Positions 52,722 to 60,677 of a DNA stretch of 64,000 nt are shown here, in pieces. Under the pieces are notes generated by a model. The model saw only the letters and a list, made by a program, of their open reading frames with translations, was not told the DNA's origin and searched no databases. The DNA is from Bog-950 sp044225825. GTDB lineage: Bacteria > Bacteroidota > Bacteroidia > Chitinophagales > LD1. Every line of letters begins with the position of its first letter. Within the stretch, counting starts at the first letter, position 1. The stretch is from positions 62,001 to 126,000 of the forward strand of contig JBGAIB010000011.1 of NCBI GenBank assembly GCA_044225825.1. Reading direction: 5' to 3'. The position numbers and the translations under genes were made by a program.

Positions 52722-52793
52722 TGCAGGACGCCCCTTTCGGGGTGCTTCCTTATTATTCTTATTCCTTTTGGGTGCTTCGCGGTACCTGTCTGA
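52722..52793 (+). CDS. Possible 23-aa leader peptide
   Basis: AAGGAG at 52711-52716 gives an unusually good Shine-Dalgarno for this genome, 5 bp before ATG. The 23-aa frame contains PFGCF twice (residues 5-9 and 16-20) around a hydrophobic LIILI core. It ends 56 bp before the collagen-like gene. It could be a regulatory leader or chance. Confidence 0.3.
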   Translation, partial: CRTPLSGCFLIILIPFGCFAVPV

Positions 52794-52849
52794 GGTAAGG
52801 TAATGAGTTCAGGCACCCTTCTCTTTTTCTGTGGTATAAAACCACCTTT

Positions 52850-54181
52850 ATGAAAAAGAACCTTTTACCACTTTGGCTAAGTTTAGCCTTTCTCTTATTT
52901 GTTACCCGACTATCCGCACAAATCCCGCAAGCCTTCAACTACCAGGCAGTAGTGCGCAATGCAAGCGGACAGATAGTCGCCAACCAATCCGTAAATTTCA
53001 GAACGACTATCCGCCAGGGAAGTATTTCCGGTAACATAGTCTATCAGGAAACTCACCTTAATACCACCAATGAATTCGGACTATCTGCATTTGCTATCGG
53101 CAACGGTACTATAGTCGCTGGTAACTTCAGCCTGATCAACTGGGCATTGGGTAACTACTATCTGCAAATTGAGTTGGATGCTACAGGCGGCAACAGTTAT
53201 GCTGATATGGGTGTTCAACAACTCCTTAGTGTTCCTTACGCACTATATGCAAAGAGTTCAGGTTCCGGTGGTGGTAGCGGGCATACTGGCCCTACGGGAG
53301 CCACGGGCACAACTGGTATTACCGGAAACACCGGTCCTACAGGAGCCACAGGTAACACCGGAGTAACGGGAGTAACCGGTCCAACAGGGGCTGGTGGCGG
53401 TGCTACTGGGCCAACTGGTGCCACAGGAGCAACAGGTCCCACAGGTAGCGGCGGCGGTACCACAGGGCCTACAGGCTCCACAGGTGCAACAGGTCCAACC
53501 GGAAGTGGTGGCGGAGCGACTGGCCCAACGGGGGTAACAGGCAATACTGGTCCAACCGGAGCTACGGGATTAAATGGCATCACCGGCCCGACGGGTGCTG
53601 ATGGTGTAACGGGGCCGACAGGAGCGACCGGAGCCACAGGTAATACTTGGTCAGATTATGCCGTGTTTACAGAAAGACTACCATCTGGTATTAGCTCCAT
53701 TACTACCCAAGCCGATTCCACATGGTCACCCCGCCAGTTAAACAACAATGAATCCTTAAACGGTTCGGCCATTACGCGCACTGGTAATACAATTACCCTG
53801 CAACCCGGCACTTATTACGTCCATGCAACAAGCGGCTGGGCTTTCAATGTGCCTTACAATACTACCTATAGCTATGCTATTTTAAATGCAACGAGTAACC
53901 TACGCCTACACAATACAAGCACCAACACTACCCTTGTGCTAGGCAAAGGAAACAAGCTAAGCGCCTACCGGCAAAATCTCAACGGTGCCGTGCTTACCGA
54001 ACCTTATACACAAACTTTGGAAGGTACGTTTACCGTAACCACTCTTACCACGGTAGTTCTCCAGCAGTTTTTAGATTATTCCGTATTCCCGGCGGGTACT
54101 TCCAATTATTCAGCAGGCAATCCCGCCAACTCTGGCGAAGACGAGATATACGCCAGCCTGTTTATCCAAAAAATCAATTAA
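52850..54181 (+). CDS. Secreted collagen-like (Gly-x-y repeat) protein
   Basis: A 443-aa protein with a signal peptide (about 1-24, ending RLSAQ). The N-terminal domain QIPQAFNYQAVVRNASGQIV (about 25-140) is common in Bacteroidota surface proteins. An uninterrupted run of Gly-x-y triplets follows (about 145-264), dominated by GPTGAT and broken by three GGG-type interruptions. The C-terminal beta domain (about 265-443) resembles the trimeric C1q/TNF-like heads that cap bacterial collagens. Threonine/proline-rich triplets suggest a glycosylated trimeric stalk. It lacks a T9SS tail, unlike the next gene (23 bp downstream), and may use another route. Confidence 0.85.
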   Translation: MKKNLLPLWLSLAFLLFVTRLSAQIPQAFNYQAVVRNASGQIVANQSVNFRTTIRQGSISGNIVYQETHLNTTNEFGLSAFAIGNGTIVAGNFSLINWALGNYYLQIELDATGGNSYADMGVQQLLSVPYALYAKSSGSGGGSGHTGPTGATGTTGITGNTGPTGATGNTGVTGVTGPTGAGGGATGPTGATGATGPTGSGGGTTGPTGSTGATGPTGSGGGATGPTGVTGNTGPTGATGLNGITGPTGADGVTGPTGATGATGNTWSDYAVFTERLPSGISSITTQADSTWSPRQLNNNESLNGSAITRTGNTITLQPGTYYVHATSGWAFNVPYNTTYSYAILNATSNLRLHNTSTNTTLVLGKGNKLSAYRQNLNGAVLTEPYTQTLEGTFTVTTLTTVVLQQFLDYSVFPAGTSNYSAGNPANSGEDEIYASLFIQKIN

Positions 54182-54204
54182 CCCCTTCACCCCAAAACAC
54201 CATT

Positions 54205-57129
54205 ATGAAAAATCTGTTTTATAAAATCGCTTCCGCCTGTTTGTTTTCACTTAGCAGCATACTTGTCTTTGCTACTACAGGCACTATCACTACTTCAATT
54301 ACTACTTCCGGTGCCCCCGTTTTTATTCAGGGGGCTTCTGGATTTGAAAACATTATCACTATCACAGACGTGCCTTCGGGTACAGCTTCTGTTAATCTCT
54401 GCGTACTAGATAACCAGGGGCAGGTATCAAATTGTACCCCTGCTATAGAACACGGTACTGATTATGTAGATACTTTAGATATGGGCGAACTGGACAGCAC
54501 CGCAGTAGCACTCGTTGCCCATTACTACGATGCTAATGGCGATTTTATCGATGAATCCGACCCCTATAATTTTAGTATGATTGCTGAACCAGCAGGTATT
54601 ACCAACGACAATTTGGAGATCATCGCAGATAGTATCAACGACGTCGGTATCGCTTATTTACAGTTTGTCATCTCCATGCCCGATTCTTCTGCCGAGATCG
54701 ATGACGAAATTATCGGCATCGGTGGCAAAGAGTTTGGCTTTTCAGATTGCAGTATCGTTCTTTTCAGGGAATATAATCTAGAAGATGGCAACTTATCCGG
54801 AGACCATGCTGTATTTGAATACACGCTTTCTGCTTTTGATGAAGAGGTAACTACCAATGAGTTTGATCTGGATAATGTAGCGGGTCTGAACATAAGTATC
54901 GACAACGACCTGAACCCGATTATTACGGGACACTTTAGTTACAGCAAAGAGTTCTTTACGTTCAACATGCGGGATAAGACCTTACCCCTACCTATGATCA
55001 AACCCGCCTCCGTATCAGTAGGGGCAGGCTTAAAGGTAGAAGGTGGGGTATCGGTAGATTGCTATGTAGGGTTAGATAATAACGGCGATTTGGGCTTTAT
55101 AGAAGGCAGTAGCGGGGAGTTAAGTAATGCCTGTATAGGTGCCAAGATAACCGGTGAGGTAAGGATAACAGGCAGCCTGGTCAATAAGCATATTGCTGGT
55201 ATACAGGCGTCCTTACAGGCCATAGGTCGTATCGGGGCTGCCTACAACTTTAAAACAGCACCTGATTTTGAATCCAACCTGGATTTTGGCGGGGATATAC
55301 TGATCAAAGGTAAGGTAGCCCTAACAGGTGCCGTAGGTTGGTTTAAACGCAAGCTATGCGGAGCCTCCGGATGGTGCGAAGCCAATAATGAAATACTAAA
55401 CGGGGTTATCTGGCCAAGAAACAATGGCGACCAGCCTAAACCTTTTGGCAACTTTCCGAACGGCCTGGATAGCCTGTTTCGGTCAGGCATGGCAGCCTGG
55501 TATAATAATTACTCCCGTTCGCTGGAAATGGATACCAATGCCTTCTTTGATATACCAGAGGAATCCCCTCAGCCTGCCTTTGCTTCAAAAGGCGGCCATA
55601 CAGGTGTAGCCTGGATAGAGGCTGATACGCTTCAGGCTCAATTGCTCTTTTCCGTGGTGGATACGGTTCAAAACCGTTTTACTATACCTGTTCCGGTAAC
55701 AAGTAATGTCATTTACCTAGCAGAACCGAAGGCGGCCTTTGCACCGGATGGATCGGCTATCATCACCTGGACGCAATGCAACCTCGATATTAACCTGGTG
55801 GACAGCACCTATGATCTAGACAGCATTTTTAATAACCTTGAAGTTTGGTATGCGGTATATAATACAACCTCGAATACTATAACCGCAAAAAGCAGGGTTT
55901 ATGATACCGAAGGTTTAGCCATGAGCCAACCGGCTATTGCTATATCCGATTCGGGTAAGGTTTTAATAAGCTGGCTATCGAAAGATACCACTGGCAATAC
56001 CGATATCTGGTACACTACCCTAACTAACGGCAACGGTATCTGGTATCAGTCTACACCCGATATGATTAACGATTTGCCTGGTAATAATTATGAGGTGCAG
56101 CTTGGCTTTATTGATTCCACCAAAGCTATTGCGGCATGGTTAAGCGATGCTGATGCAGAAGATTCGACAGCTGGCAATGATATTATCGTTAGCTATTACG
56201 ACGGGGATAATTGGAGTAATTCTGAATCTCTATCGAACGGCAATAGCGATGAAGGGTTCAATGAACTGGCAATGACTTTTAACAAGGGCTATGGACTGTT
56301 GGCCTACACAAGCACGGTTTACCCCGAAGACGAGGATGGTGAAATCAATACCATTAAGGCTATCCCTTTTCAAAATGGAGCACTTAATACTGCTAATGCC
56401 TATGAATTTAGTGATTCGCTTAGTTATACCCAAATGCCGAAAATAACCATCAACGATAATGGTATAGCCGTATTAAGCTATCAGGTAGTAGATGTTTACG
56501 AAGTAGAAGAAGAAAGTGATGCAGGTCGTATTGAATTGGCCATTGCCGATTTAAGTAATGGGGGAAACAACTGGCAAATAGCGGACTTTAGCGAAGATAT
56601 AGCACAAGATACCAGCGTTTATCCCTGGGATATGGAAATGGTGTTGACCAATGACAATATACTCTATAGCTTATCTCAGGAGCAGGATACGCTGGCCGAT
56701 GAATTGGGGCAGTCATATCAACCAGTGACCGGTTTTTTGTTTGGCAAGGCTGATATGGGATTGGTATTACGTGGGCTTAAAATTAATTCTAATTTAAGTG
56801 TTAACCCTGCACCAGCGGGCAGTTTACCGGAGGGGCCGACGGGGTTAAAGGATATTAGCACAGCAACTCAAAGCACTGCCCTATCTGTATTTATTTACCC
56901 CAATCCAGCAAAAGAAAGCTTGACAGTAGATTATACTTATACCGGCAACAAAAAGGTAGCGATTGAGTTATTGAATTTGTTGGGGCAGCCTATGATAACA
57001 ACTCAACTTGAAAGCAATACTGGCATGAATAGGATTCGCTTAAACACGAGCAACCTGGCTGCTGGGGTTTACTTGTTAAGGGTATCGACAGATTCGCAAA
57101 GTAAAACAGCGCGGGCAATTATTGAATAA
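54205..57129 (+). CDS. T9SS-sorted secreted protein, beta-propeller-like
   Basis: A 974-aa protein with a signal peptide (about 1-23, ending LVFATTG). The acidic N-terminal domains (about 25-260) are followed by a middle region with several glycine-rich strands (about 270-380). The C-terminal half (about 450-870) contains repeated I-x-W-T/L-S and W-Y-A/T-x-Y/L-N patterns resembling degenerate sialidase-type propeller blades, without Asp-box certainty. It ends in a type A sorting domain (FIYPNPAKESLTV ... AGVYLLRV). It is probably co-transcribed with the collagen-like gene, and the two may form one surface structure. Confidence 0.82.
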   Translation: MKNLFYKIASACLFSLSSILVFATTGTITTSITTSGAPVFIQGASGFENIITITDVPSGTASVNLCVLDNQGQVSNCTPAIEHGTDYVDTLDMGELDSTAVALVAHYYDANGDFIDESDPYNFSMIAEPAGITNDNLEIIADSINDVGIAYLQFVISMPDSSAEIDDEIIGIGGKEFGFSDCSIVLFREYNLEDGNLSGDHAVFEYTLSAFDEEVTTNEFDLDNVAGLNISIDNDLNPIITGHFSYSKEFFTFNMRDKTLPLPMIKPASVSVGAGLKVEGGVSVDCYVGLDNNGDLGFIEGSSGELSNACIGAKITGEVRITGSLVNKHIAGIQASLQAIGRIGAAYNFKTAPDFESNLDFGGDILIKGKVALTGAVGWFKRKLCGASGWCEANNEILNGVIWPRNNGDQPKPFGNFPNGLDSLFRSGMAAWYNNYSRSLEMDTNAFFDIPEESPQPAFASKGGHTGVAWIEADTLQAQLLFSVVDTVQNRFTIPVPVTSNVIYLAEPKAAFAPDGSAIITWTQCNLDINLVDSTYDLDSIFNNLEVWYAVYNTTSNTITAKSRVYDTEGLAMSQPAIAISDSGKVLISWLSKDTTGNTDIWYTTLTNGNGIWYQSTPDMINDLPGNNYEVQLGFIDSTKAIAAWLSDADAEDSTAGNDIIVSYYDGDNWSNSESLSNGNSDEGFNELAMTFNKGYGLLAYTSTVYPEDEDGEINTIKAIPFQNGALNTANAYEFSDSLSYTQMPKITINDNGIAVLSYQVVDVYEVEEESDAGRIELAIADLSNGGNNWQIADFSEDIAQDTSVYPWDMEMVLTNDNILYSLSQEQDTLADELGQSYQPVTGFLFGKADMGLVLRGLKINSNLSVNPAPAGSLPEGPTGLKDISTATQSTALSVFIYPNPAKESLTVDYTYTGNKKVAIELLNLLGQPMITTQLESNTGMNRIRLNTSNLAAGVYLLRVSTDSQSKTARAIIE

Positions 57130-57147
57130 CCACCTATAACATATACT

Positions 57148-57477
57148 ATGGAAAAATATAAACTACCAGCACGGAAACGAGATTTGTTGGATGATCTTAA
57201 CCTGCTGCGCAACCGCCGCAGCCTGGCTTATCGGTTCAATGACCGAGATGAGTTAGCGCGAATCCATCTTGAAATGAGGGCTTTCTGGATGAGGAATGGC
57301 TGGACGGAGCAAGAGGCGCAAGATGAGTATTTGAAGCATGTTGAAGAGTGTAGCAAGCCTTACCAGTCGCCGGTTGGTTTGCTGGCAATTACCCACAGCG
57401 TATACGACCGTAAAAGTGGCAATACGTTCGAAAACCTTTCGCTGGCGGAACTGTCGGATTATTATTTGTTTGGATAG
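57148..57477 (+). CDS. Small hypothetical protein
   Basis: A 109-aa helical, charged protein (ARKRDLLDDLNLLRNRRSLA ... NLSLAELSDYYLFG) with no signal or membrane helix. It starts 18 bp after the T9SS gene and is likely in the same transcript. Unrecognised. A tRNA-3'-like attachment remnant begins 14 bp after its stop. Confidence 0.65.
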   Translation: MEKYKLPARKRDLLDDLNLLRNRRSLAYRFNDRDELARIHLEMRAFWMRNGWTEQEAQDEYLKHVEECSKPYQSPVGLLAITHSVYDRKSGNTFENLSLAELSDYYLFG

Positions 57478-57491
57478 CAGGGGTTAAGATA

Positions 57492-57516
57492 AAATTCGAG
57501 CCCTGGTCGGGGAGCC
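57492..57516 (+). other. tRNA-3'-end-like remnant (candidate attachment site 1)
   Basis: AATTCGAGCCCTGGTCGGGG and the following AGCC keep the T-loop (TTCGAGC), the 3' T-stem strand and an acceptor-like GGGGAG-CC, without the rest of a tRNA. Together with the hairpin at 57539 it is repeated in diverged form at 58636-58711. Confidence 0.5.
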
Positions 57517-57538
57517 GGTGTGTAATACACATGGTTTT

Positions 57539-57574
57539 AAAAGAGGTCGTCCGAAAGGCGACCTCTTTGTTTTT
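57539..57574 (+). terminator. Terminator hairpin beside attachment remnant 1
   Basis: AAAGAGGTCG/CGACCTCTTT stem around TCCGAAAGG, followed by GTTTTT. A diverged copy (AAAGAAGTCGTCCGAAAGG) lies at 58683-58711. The remaining 57575-57806 gap holds the sequence GAATTTTTATCCCTATCTTA (near 57623) that is repeated near 58557 and no gene. Confidence 0.7.
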
Positions 57575-57806
57575 CAGCACTTTAGCTTTCTTGCATTCCT
57601 CATTCAGCTTCATTCGTATGCAGAATTTTTATCCCTATCTTATCCCTAATAGTAGGAAGGTAAGGCTACCTTAAACATTTTGGCTTTTGAAATTGGGCAC
57701 TTCCCATAACATTAATCTGGAAAGAAATATAGAGCGGTTGCTTATATTTAGGTTGTATATATCGCCACAAAGGGTGGCACATTAATTAATAAGTGACCTA
57801 ATAAAA

Positions 57807-58436
57807 ATGGAAAATTTTGACCGCAGAAAGCATTGGGAAAATATCTATAAGACAAAAGAACTGAAAGATGTTAGTTGGTTTCAACCGACACCAGAAACCT
57901 CATTAAGCTTCTTTAAAAAACTAAAAGTGCCATCAACTGCAAAAGTAATTGATATTGGCGGTGGCGACAGTTTTTTAGTGGACCATTTACTTGATTTGGG
58001 TTATCAAGACATTTCTGTTCTCGATATTTCAGCGGCTGCTATTGACAGAGCAAAGCAACGACTTGGCGACAAGGCAAAGACAGTAAAATGGATAGTTGCT
58101 GATGCCGCGACTTTTAAGCCAACAGAGAAATATGACTTTTGGCATGACAGAGCTGCATTCCACTTTTTGACGGACGAGCAAGAAATTTCAAACTATTTAC
58201 AAACGGCGTATGAAAATATAAATCCTAAAGGTGTTTTGGTAATCGGAACATTCTCAGAACAAGGACCCAAAAAATGTAGTGGAATAGAAATCAAACAATA
58301 TTCTGAAACGACAATGACCGACCGACTGAAAAGCTTTTTTGAAAAAATAAAGTGCATAGTAGTTGACCACGAGACCCCGTTCAACACAATTCAGAATTTC
58401 GTTTTTTGCAGTTTTAGAAGATTAGAAGTGGCTTGA
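57807..58436 (+). CDS. Class I SAM-dependent methyltransferase
   Basis: A 209-aa methyltransferase. The SAM-binding motif I is VIDIGGGDSFLVDHLLDLGY (about 47-66), the acidic motif II is VLDISAAAIDRAKQRL, and motif IV is FWHDRAAFHFL. The C-terminus has the usual antiparallel strand pair. The N-terminal HWENIYKTKELKDVSWFQPT is the start seen in the small-molecule/thiopurine-like branch. The target is unknown. It is the sole gene of a cassette bounded by tRNA-3'-like direct repeats (57492, 58636), so it was probably acquired horizontally. AAA/AAC-rich codon use fits. Confidence 0.85.
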   Translation: MENFDRRKHWENIYKTKELKDVSWFQPTPETSLSFFKKLKVPSTAKVIDIGGGDSFLVDHLLDLGYQDISVLDISAAAIDRAKQRLGDKAKTVKWIVADAATFKPTEKYDFWHDRAAFHFLTDEQEISNYLQTAYENINPKGVLVIGTFSEQGPKKCSGIEIKQYSETTMTDRLKSFFEKIKCIVVDHETPFNTIQNFVFCSFRRLEVA

Positions 58437-58635
58437 CGGAAAGTAAGAGAATAAAAGTACCAAACATGACGTCAAAAGTTTTTGAATAATGCTTAGGTGA
58501 TAAACCAGCAATTACCATATTGTCTAAAGTTAGTATAGGAACTCATTCCAAATTAGCACAAATTTATCCCTATCCTATCCCTCAGCTATTTGCGGACATG
58601 GTTAAATCCAGTCCTATTGCGGGTTTCGGGCTAAA

Positions 58636-58660
58636 TGTTCGAGCCCAAGAGGGGGAGCAG
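58636..58660 (+). other. tRNA-3'-end-like remnant (candidate attachment site 2)
   Basis: ATGTTCGAGCCCAAGAGGGG and the following GAGCA repeat the T-loop/acceptor layout of 57492-57516 in direct orientation. It is followed by a decayed version of the same hairpin. The distance between the two copies is about 1.14 kb. Confidence 0.45.
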
Positions 58661-58842
58661 GTGGTGAAAGTCAAAGACTGCAAAAGAAGTCGTCCGAAAG
58701 GGCCTCTTTGATTTTATGCATTTCGCAGATTGGAAATCTGTTTTTCGGTTTCTTTCAGCCTTATAATATTTTCCACCTACCCCCCCCTCTTGTAGAAATG
58801 CCAACTTTAATGGTACATTTGATCTAAGCCTATTTTAACTTT

Positions 58843-59700
58843 ATGAATCCTGTTCTTGCCTCTCTTGAGGAAAATTTAAGGCATATTAAGCTTGTCGCTG
58901 AACCCACAGTAAAGGGCTTTACGAGTGATAGGGAAAATACTGGTGATTCTCGTGAACTAACTGTGCAGCAATTTCTAGAGAGCTATCTAACAACAGACTA
59001 TCAGATTAAAAAAGGCGCAATTTTTTCAAAAACAACGACCTCCAAAAATATCGACTGTGTTGTTCTCTTTCCAAACCACCCCAGATTAAAAACTCCGGCA
59101 CGGGAAGTGATTATTGCAGAAGGTGTGTACGCTGCGGTTGAAGTTAAACCCAATATAGCTACCCTGACAAGTGATTCCGAATTTCATAGAGCGTTGTTAC
59201 AAATTCAATCGGTTAAACAAATTGACCGTAATAGGGTGATTTTTGATTTAGCTGCGCTCAGAAGGAGCAAAGAGTCACCTTACTTTAACAAGATACCCGG
59301 TATCATATTCAGCTTCAAATCTCAGGCACTTAATAATATCACCCAGTATTTGCAACAGCTTTACAGCGATGGAGTAATTGATCCAACTGAATTTCCTGAT
59401 ATAATAATAACAATCGACCAAGGTATTGTTTTTTACTGCCCTCAAATTAAGGAGACAATTTTCAAACCCTATCTTGACCATGTGGCCGCTGAATATCCAG
59501 ACAAGGTATTGGTGGAGATTCATGAAACCGAAACTAGTCAATTAGTTTGGTTTTTGCGGTTGTTTTTGGCGCTTCCGAAGCCAGCCATCGCTCTTTCAAC
59601 TTCCATATTGTATCAATATCTTGAGATTGAGGGGAATGCTAATCTCAAGTTTTATCCTTTAGATAAAAACGAATCCTTTATTGGTAAAATCAACAGCTAA
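58843..59700 (+). CDS. PD-(D/E)XK-like (DUF6602-type) putative nuclease A
   Basis: A 285-aa cytoplasmic protein. The pattern E46 (FLESYL) ... Y-x-I-K-K-G ... D71 (SKNIDCVVLF) ... E100-V-K102 (YAAVEVKPN) is a PD-(D/E)XK restriction-fold active site with the acid, the D strand and ExK in order. I associate this layout with the DUF6602 family. The C-terminal 150 residues are helical with no named domain. Its stop and the next gene's ATG share a base (TAATG), so expression is coupled. The third gene of the island encodes a GHKL ATPase fused to another nuclease domain. A defensive restriction-type role is likely but unproven. The region is noticeably more A/T-rich than the core genes. Confidence 0.7.
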   Translation: MNPVLASLEENLRHIKLVAEPTVKGFTSDRENTGDSRELTVQQFLESYLTTDYQIKKGAIFSKTTTSKNIDCVVLFPNHPRLKTPAREVIIAEGVYAAVEVKPNIATLTSDSEFHRALLQIQSVKQIDRNRVIFDLAALRRSKESPYFNKIPGIIFSFKSQALNNITQYLQQLYSDGVIDPTEFPDIIITIDQGIVFYCPQIKETIFKPYLDHVAAEYPDKVLVEIHETETSQLVWFLRLFLALPKPAIALSTSILYQYLEIEGNANLKFYPLDKNESFIGKINS

Positions 59701-60443
59701 TGAGTTTAATAGAATATCACAAGACAACAACAAAGGAACTATTAGCCCTAACACATAAGGTTAGAAATCTTGTCACTCATTGGGGAGAAGATGGGCGTTA
59801 CAAAGAAGCTGTACTACAAAATATAATCAAACGCTTCCTTCCTCAGAAGTATTCAATAGGAAGTGGTTTCGTTGTGAAGCCGGGCGTGAATAGAGGAGAA
59901 CATGTATCATCTAGGCAATTGGATGTGATTATTTATGATAATGAAAGCCCTGTTTTGTTTAAGGAGGGGGATTTTGTAATACTAACCGCTGACGCCGTTA
60001 GAGGAATTATTGAAGTGAAAGCTAATCTTCAAAACCAAGGTGTTGTGCCAATAGTGAGACAGGCTAACGAAAATGGGCAGTTTATTTTTTCGGGTAAGCA
60101 CGACAAGACTGCGATGTTTTTCAATGGTATATTTTCTTTCGAAGGATATGTCAATCCGAACATTAATGTTATTAGAGAAAATATGATAAACGCCAACGAA
60201 GACTTCAGTAATGATCCGGATTACCAGCGATGCAAGGTTAACCATATTTCGTTCAATAAAGATTGGTTCCTAAGGTTTTGGCAAGATGAGGAAATGCCTC
60301 ATTCCATCTATCACTTAGAAGATTTATCATTCTCCTTTTTTATTTCTAACCTTATAGATGCACTGGCAAACAACTCCGTTGAGCGGAACAATTTTATTTG
60401 GTTTGCTACAGATAAAGAACTCGATCTGGTCAGAAAATTTTAA
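59700..60443 (+). CDS. PD-(D/E)XK-like (DUF6602-type) putative nuclease B
   Basis: A 247-aa protein homologous to the preceding one over its first 110 residues: E36 (YKEAVLQ), Y-S-I-G-S-G-F, D75 (RQLDVIIYD) and E105-V-K107 (GIIEVKANL). The catalytic set is therefore also complete here. The C-terminal half differs. The two coupled copies could form a heterodimeric enzyme that cuts both strands, or one could be a regulator. A 234-bp gap without a supportable gene separates it from the ATPase gene. Confidence 0.7.
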   Translation: MSLIEYHKTTTKELLALTHKVRNLVTHWGEDGRYKEAVLQNIIKRFLPQKYSIGSGFVVKPGVNRGEHVSSRQLDVIIYDNESPVLFKEGDFVILTADAVRGIIEVKANLQNQGVVPIVRQANENGQFIFSGKHDKTAMFFNGIFSFEGYVNPNINVIRENMINANEDFSNDPDYQRCKVNHISFNKDWFLRFWQDEEMPHSIYHLEDLSFSFFISNLIDALANNSVERNNFIWFATDKELDLVRKF

Positions 60444-60677
60444 TAGTTGAATAACTTAATTTAGATGGATTCCTTATTTTCTTCCAACGAAACGCCAAAG
60501 CTAGTTAGTTTGAACTGATTGCCGACTAAATCGGAATGAAAGCGGTTATTGCAAAACAGCTTTTGTTCCCTGCTTTGCTGCCGTATAAATTAAATATTTG
60601 TAAAAAATATTGCGAATTTGCGACGAATCGCGTATCGACATTCTGCGGTAATAAGTTAATTAGTTTTAAAAAAATCT

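Larger units (their letters stand above)
51910..52849. other. 940-bp non-coding AT-rich region with inverted repeats
   Basis: No convincing gene is present apart from a possible short leader peptide at 52722. The stretch 52250-52500 is full of short TTC-n-GAA-type dyads (TTCTAGAA, TTCCGGAA twice, ATTACGGAATAA) centred on a 52-bp perfect palindrome (52398-52449). Sequence of this kind is typical of replication or transfer origins and recombination sites of mobile elements. None of these functions can be proven by reading. Confidence 0.6.

Noticed and set aside
57492..57516. Duplicate of the tRNA-Leu 3' end marking the far edge of the serine-recombinase element
   Set aside because: The T-loop and acceptor sequences differ from tRNA-Leu (TTCGAGCCCTGG versus TTCGATTCCCGC), so it cannot be the matching attachment repeat.
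58520..58711. 63-aa plus-strand frame through attachment remnant 2
   Set aside because: It spans the repeated tRNA-like core and hairpin, so it is a by-product of the repeat, not a gene.
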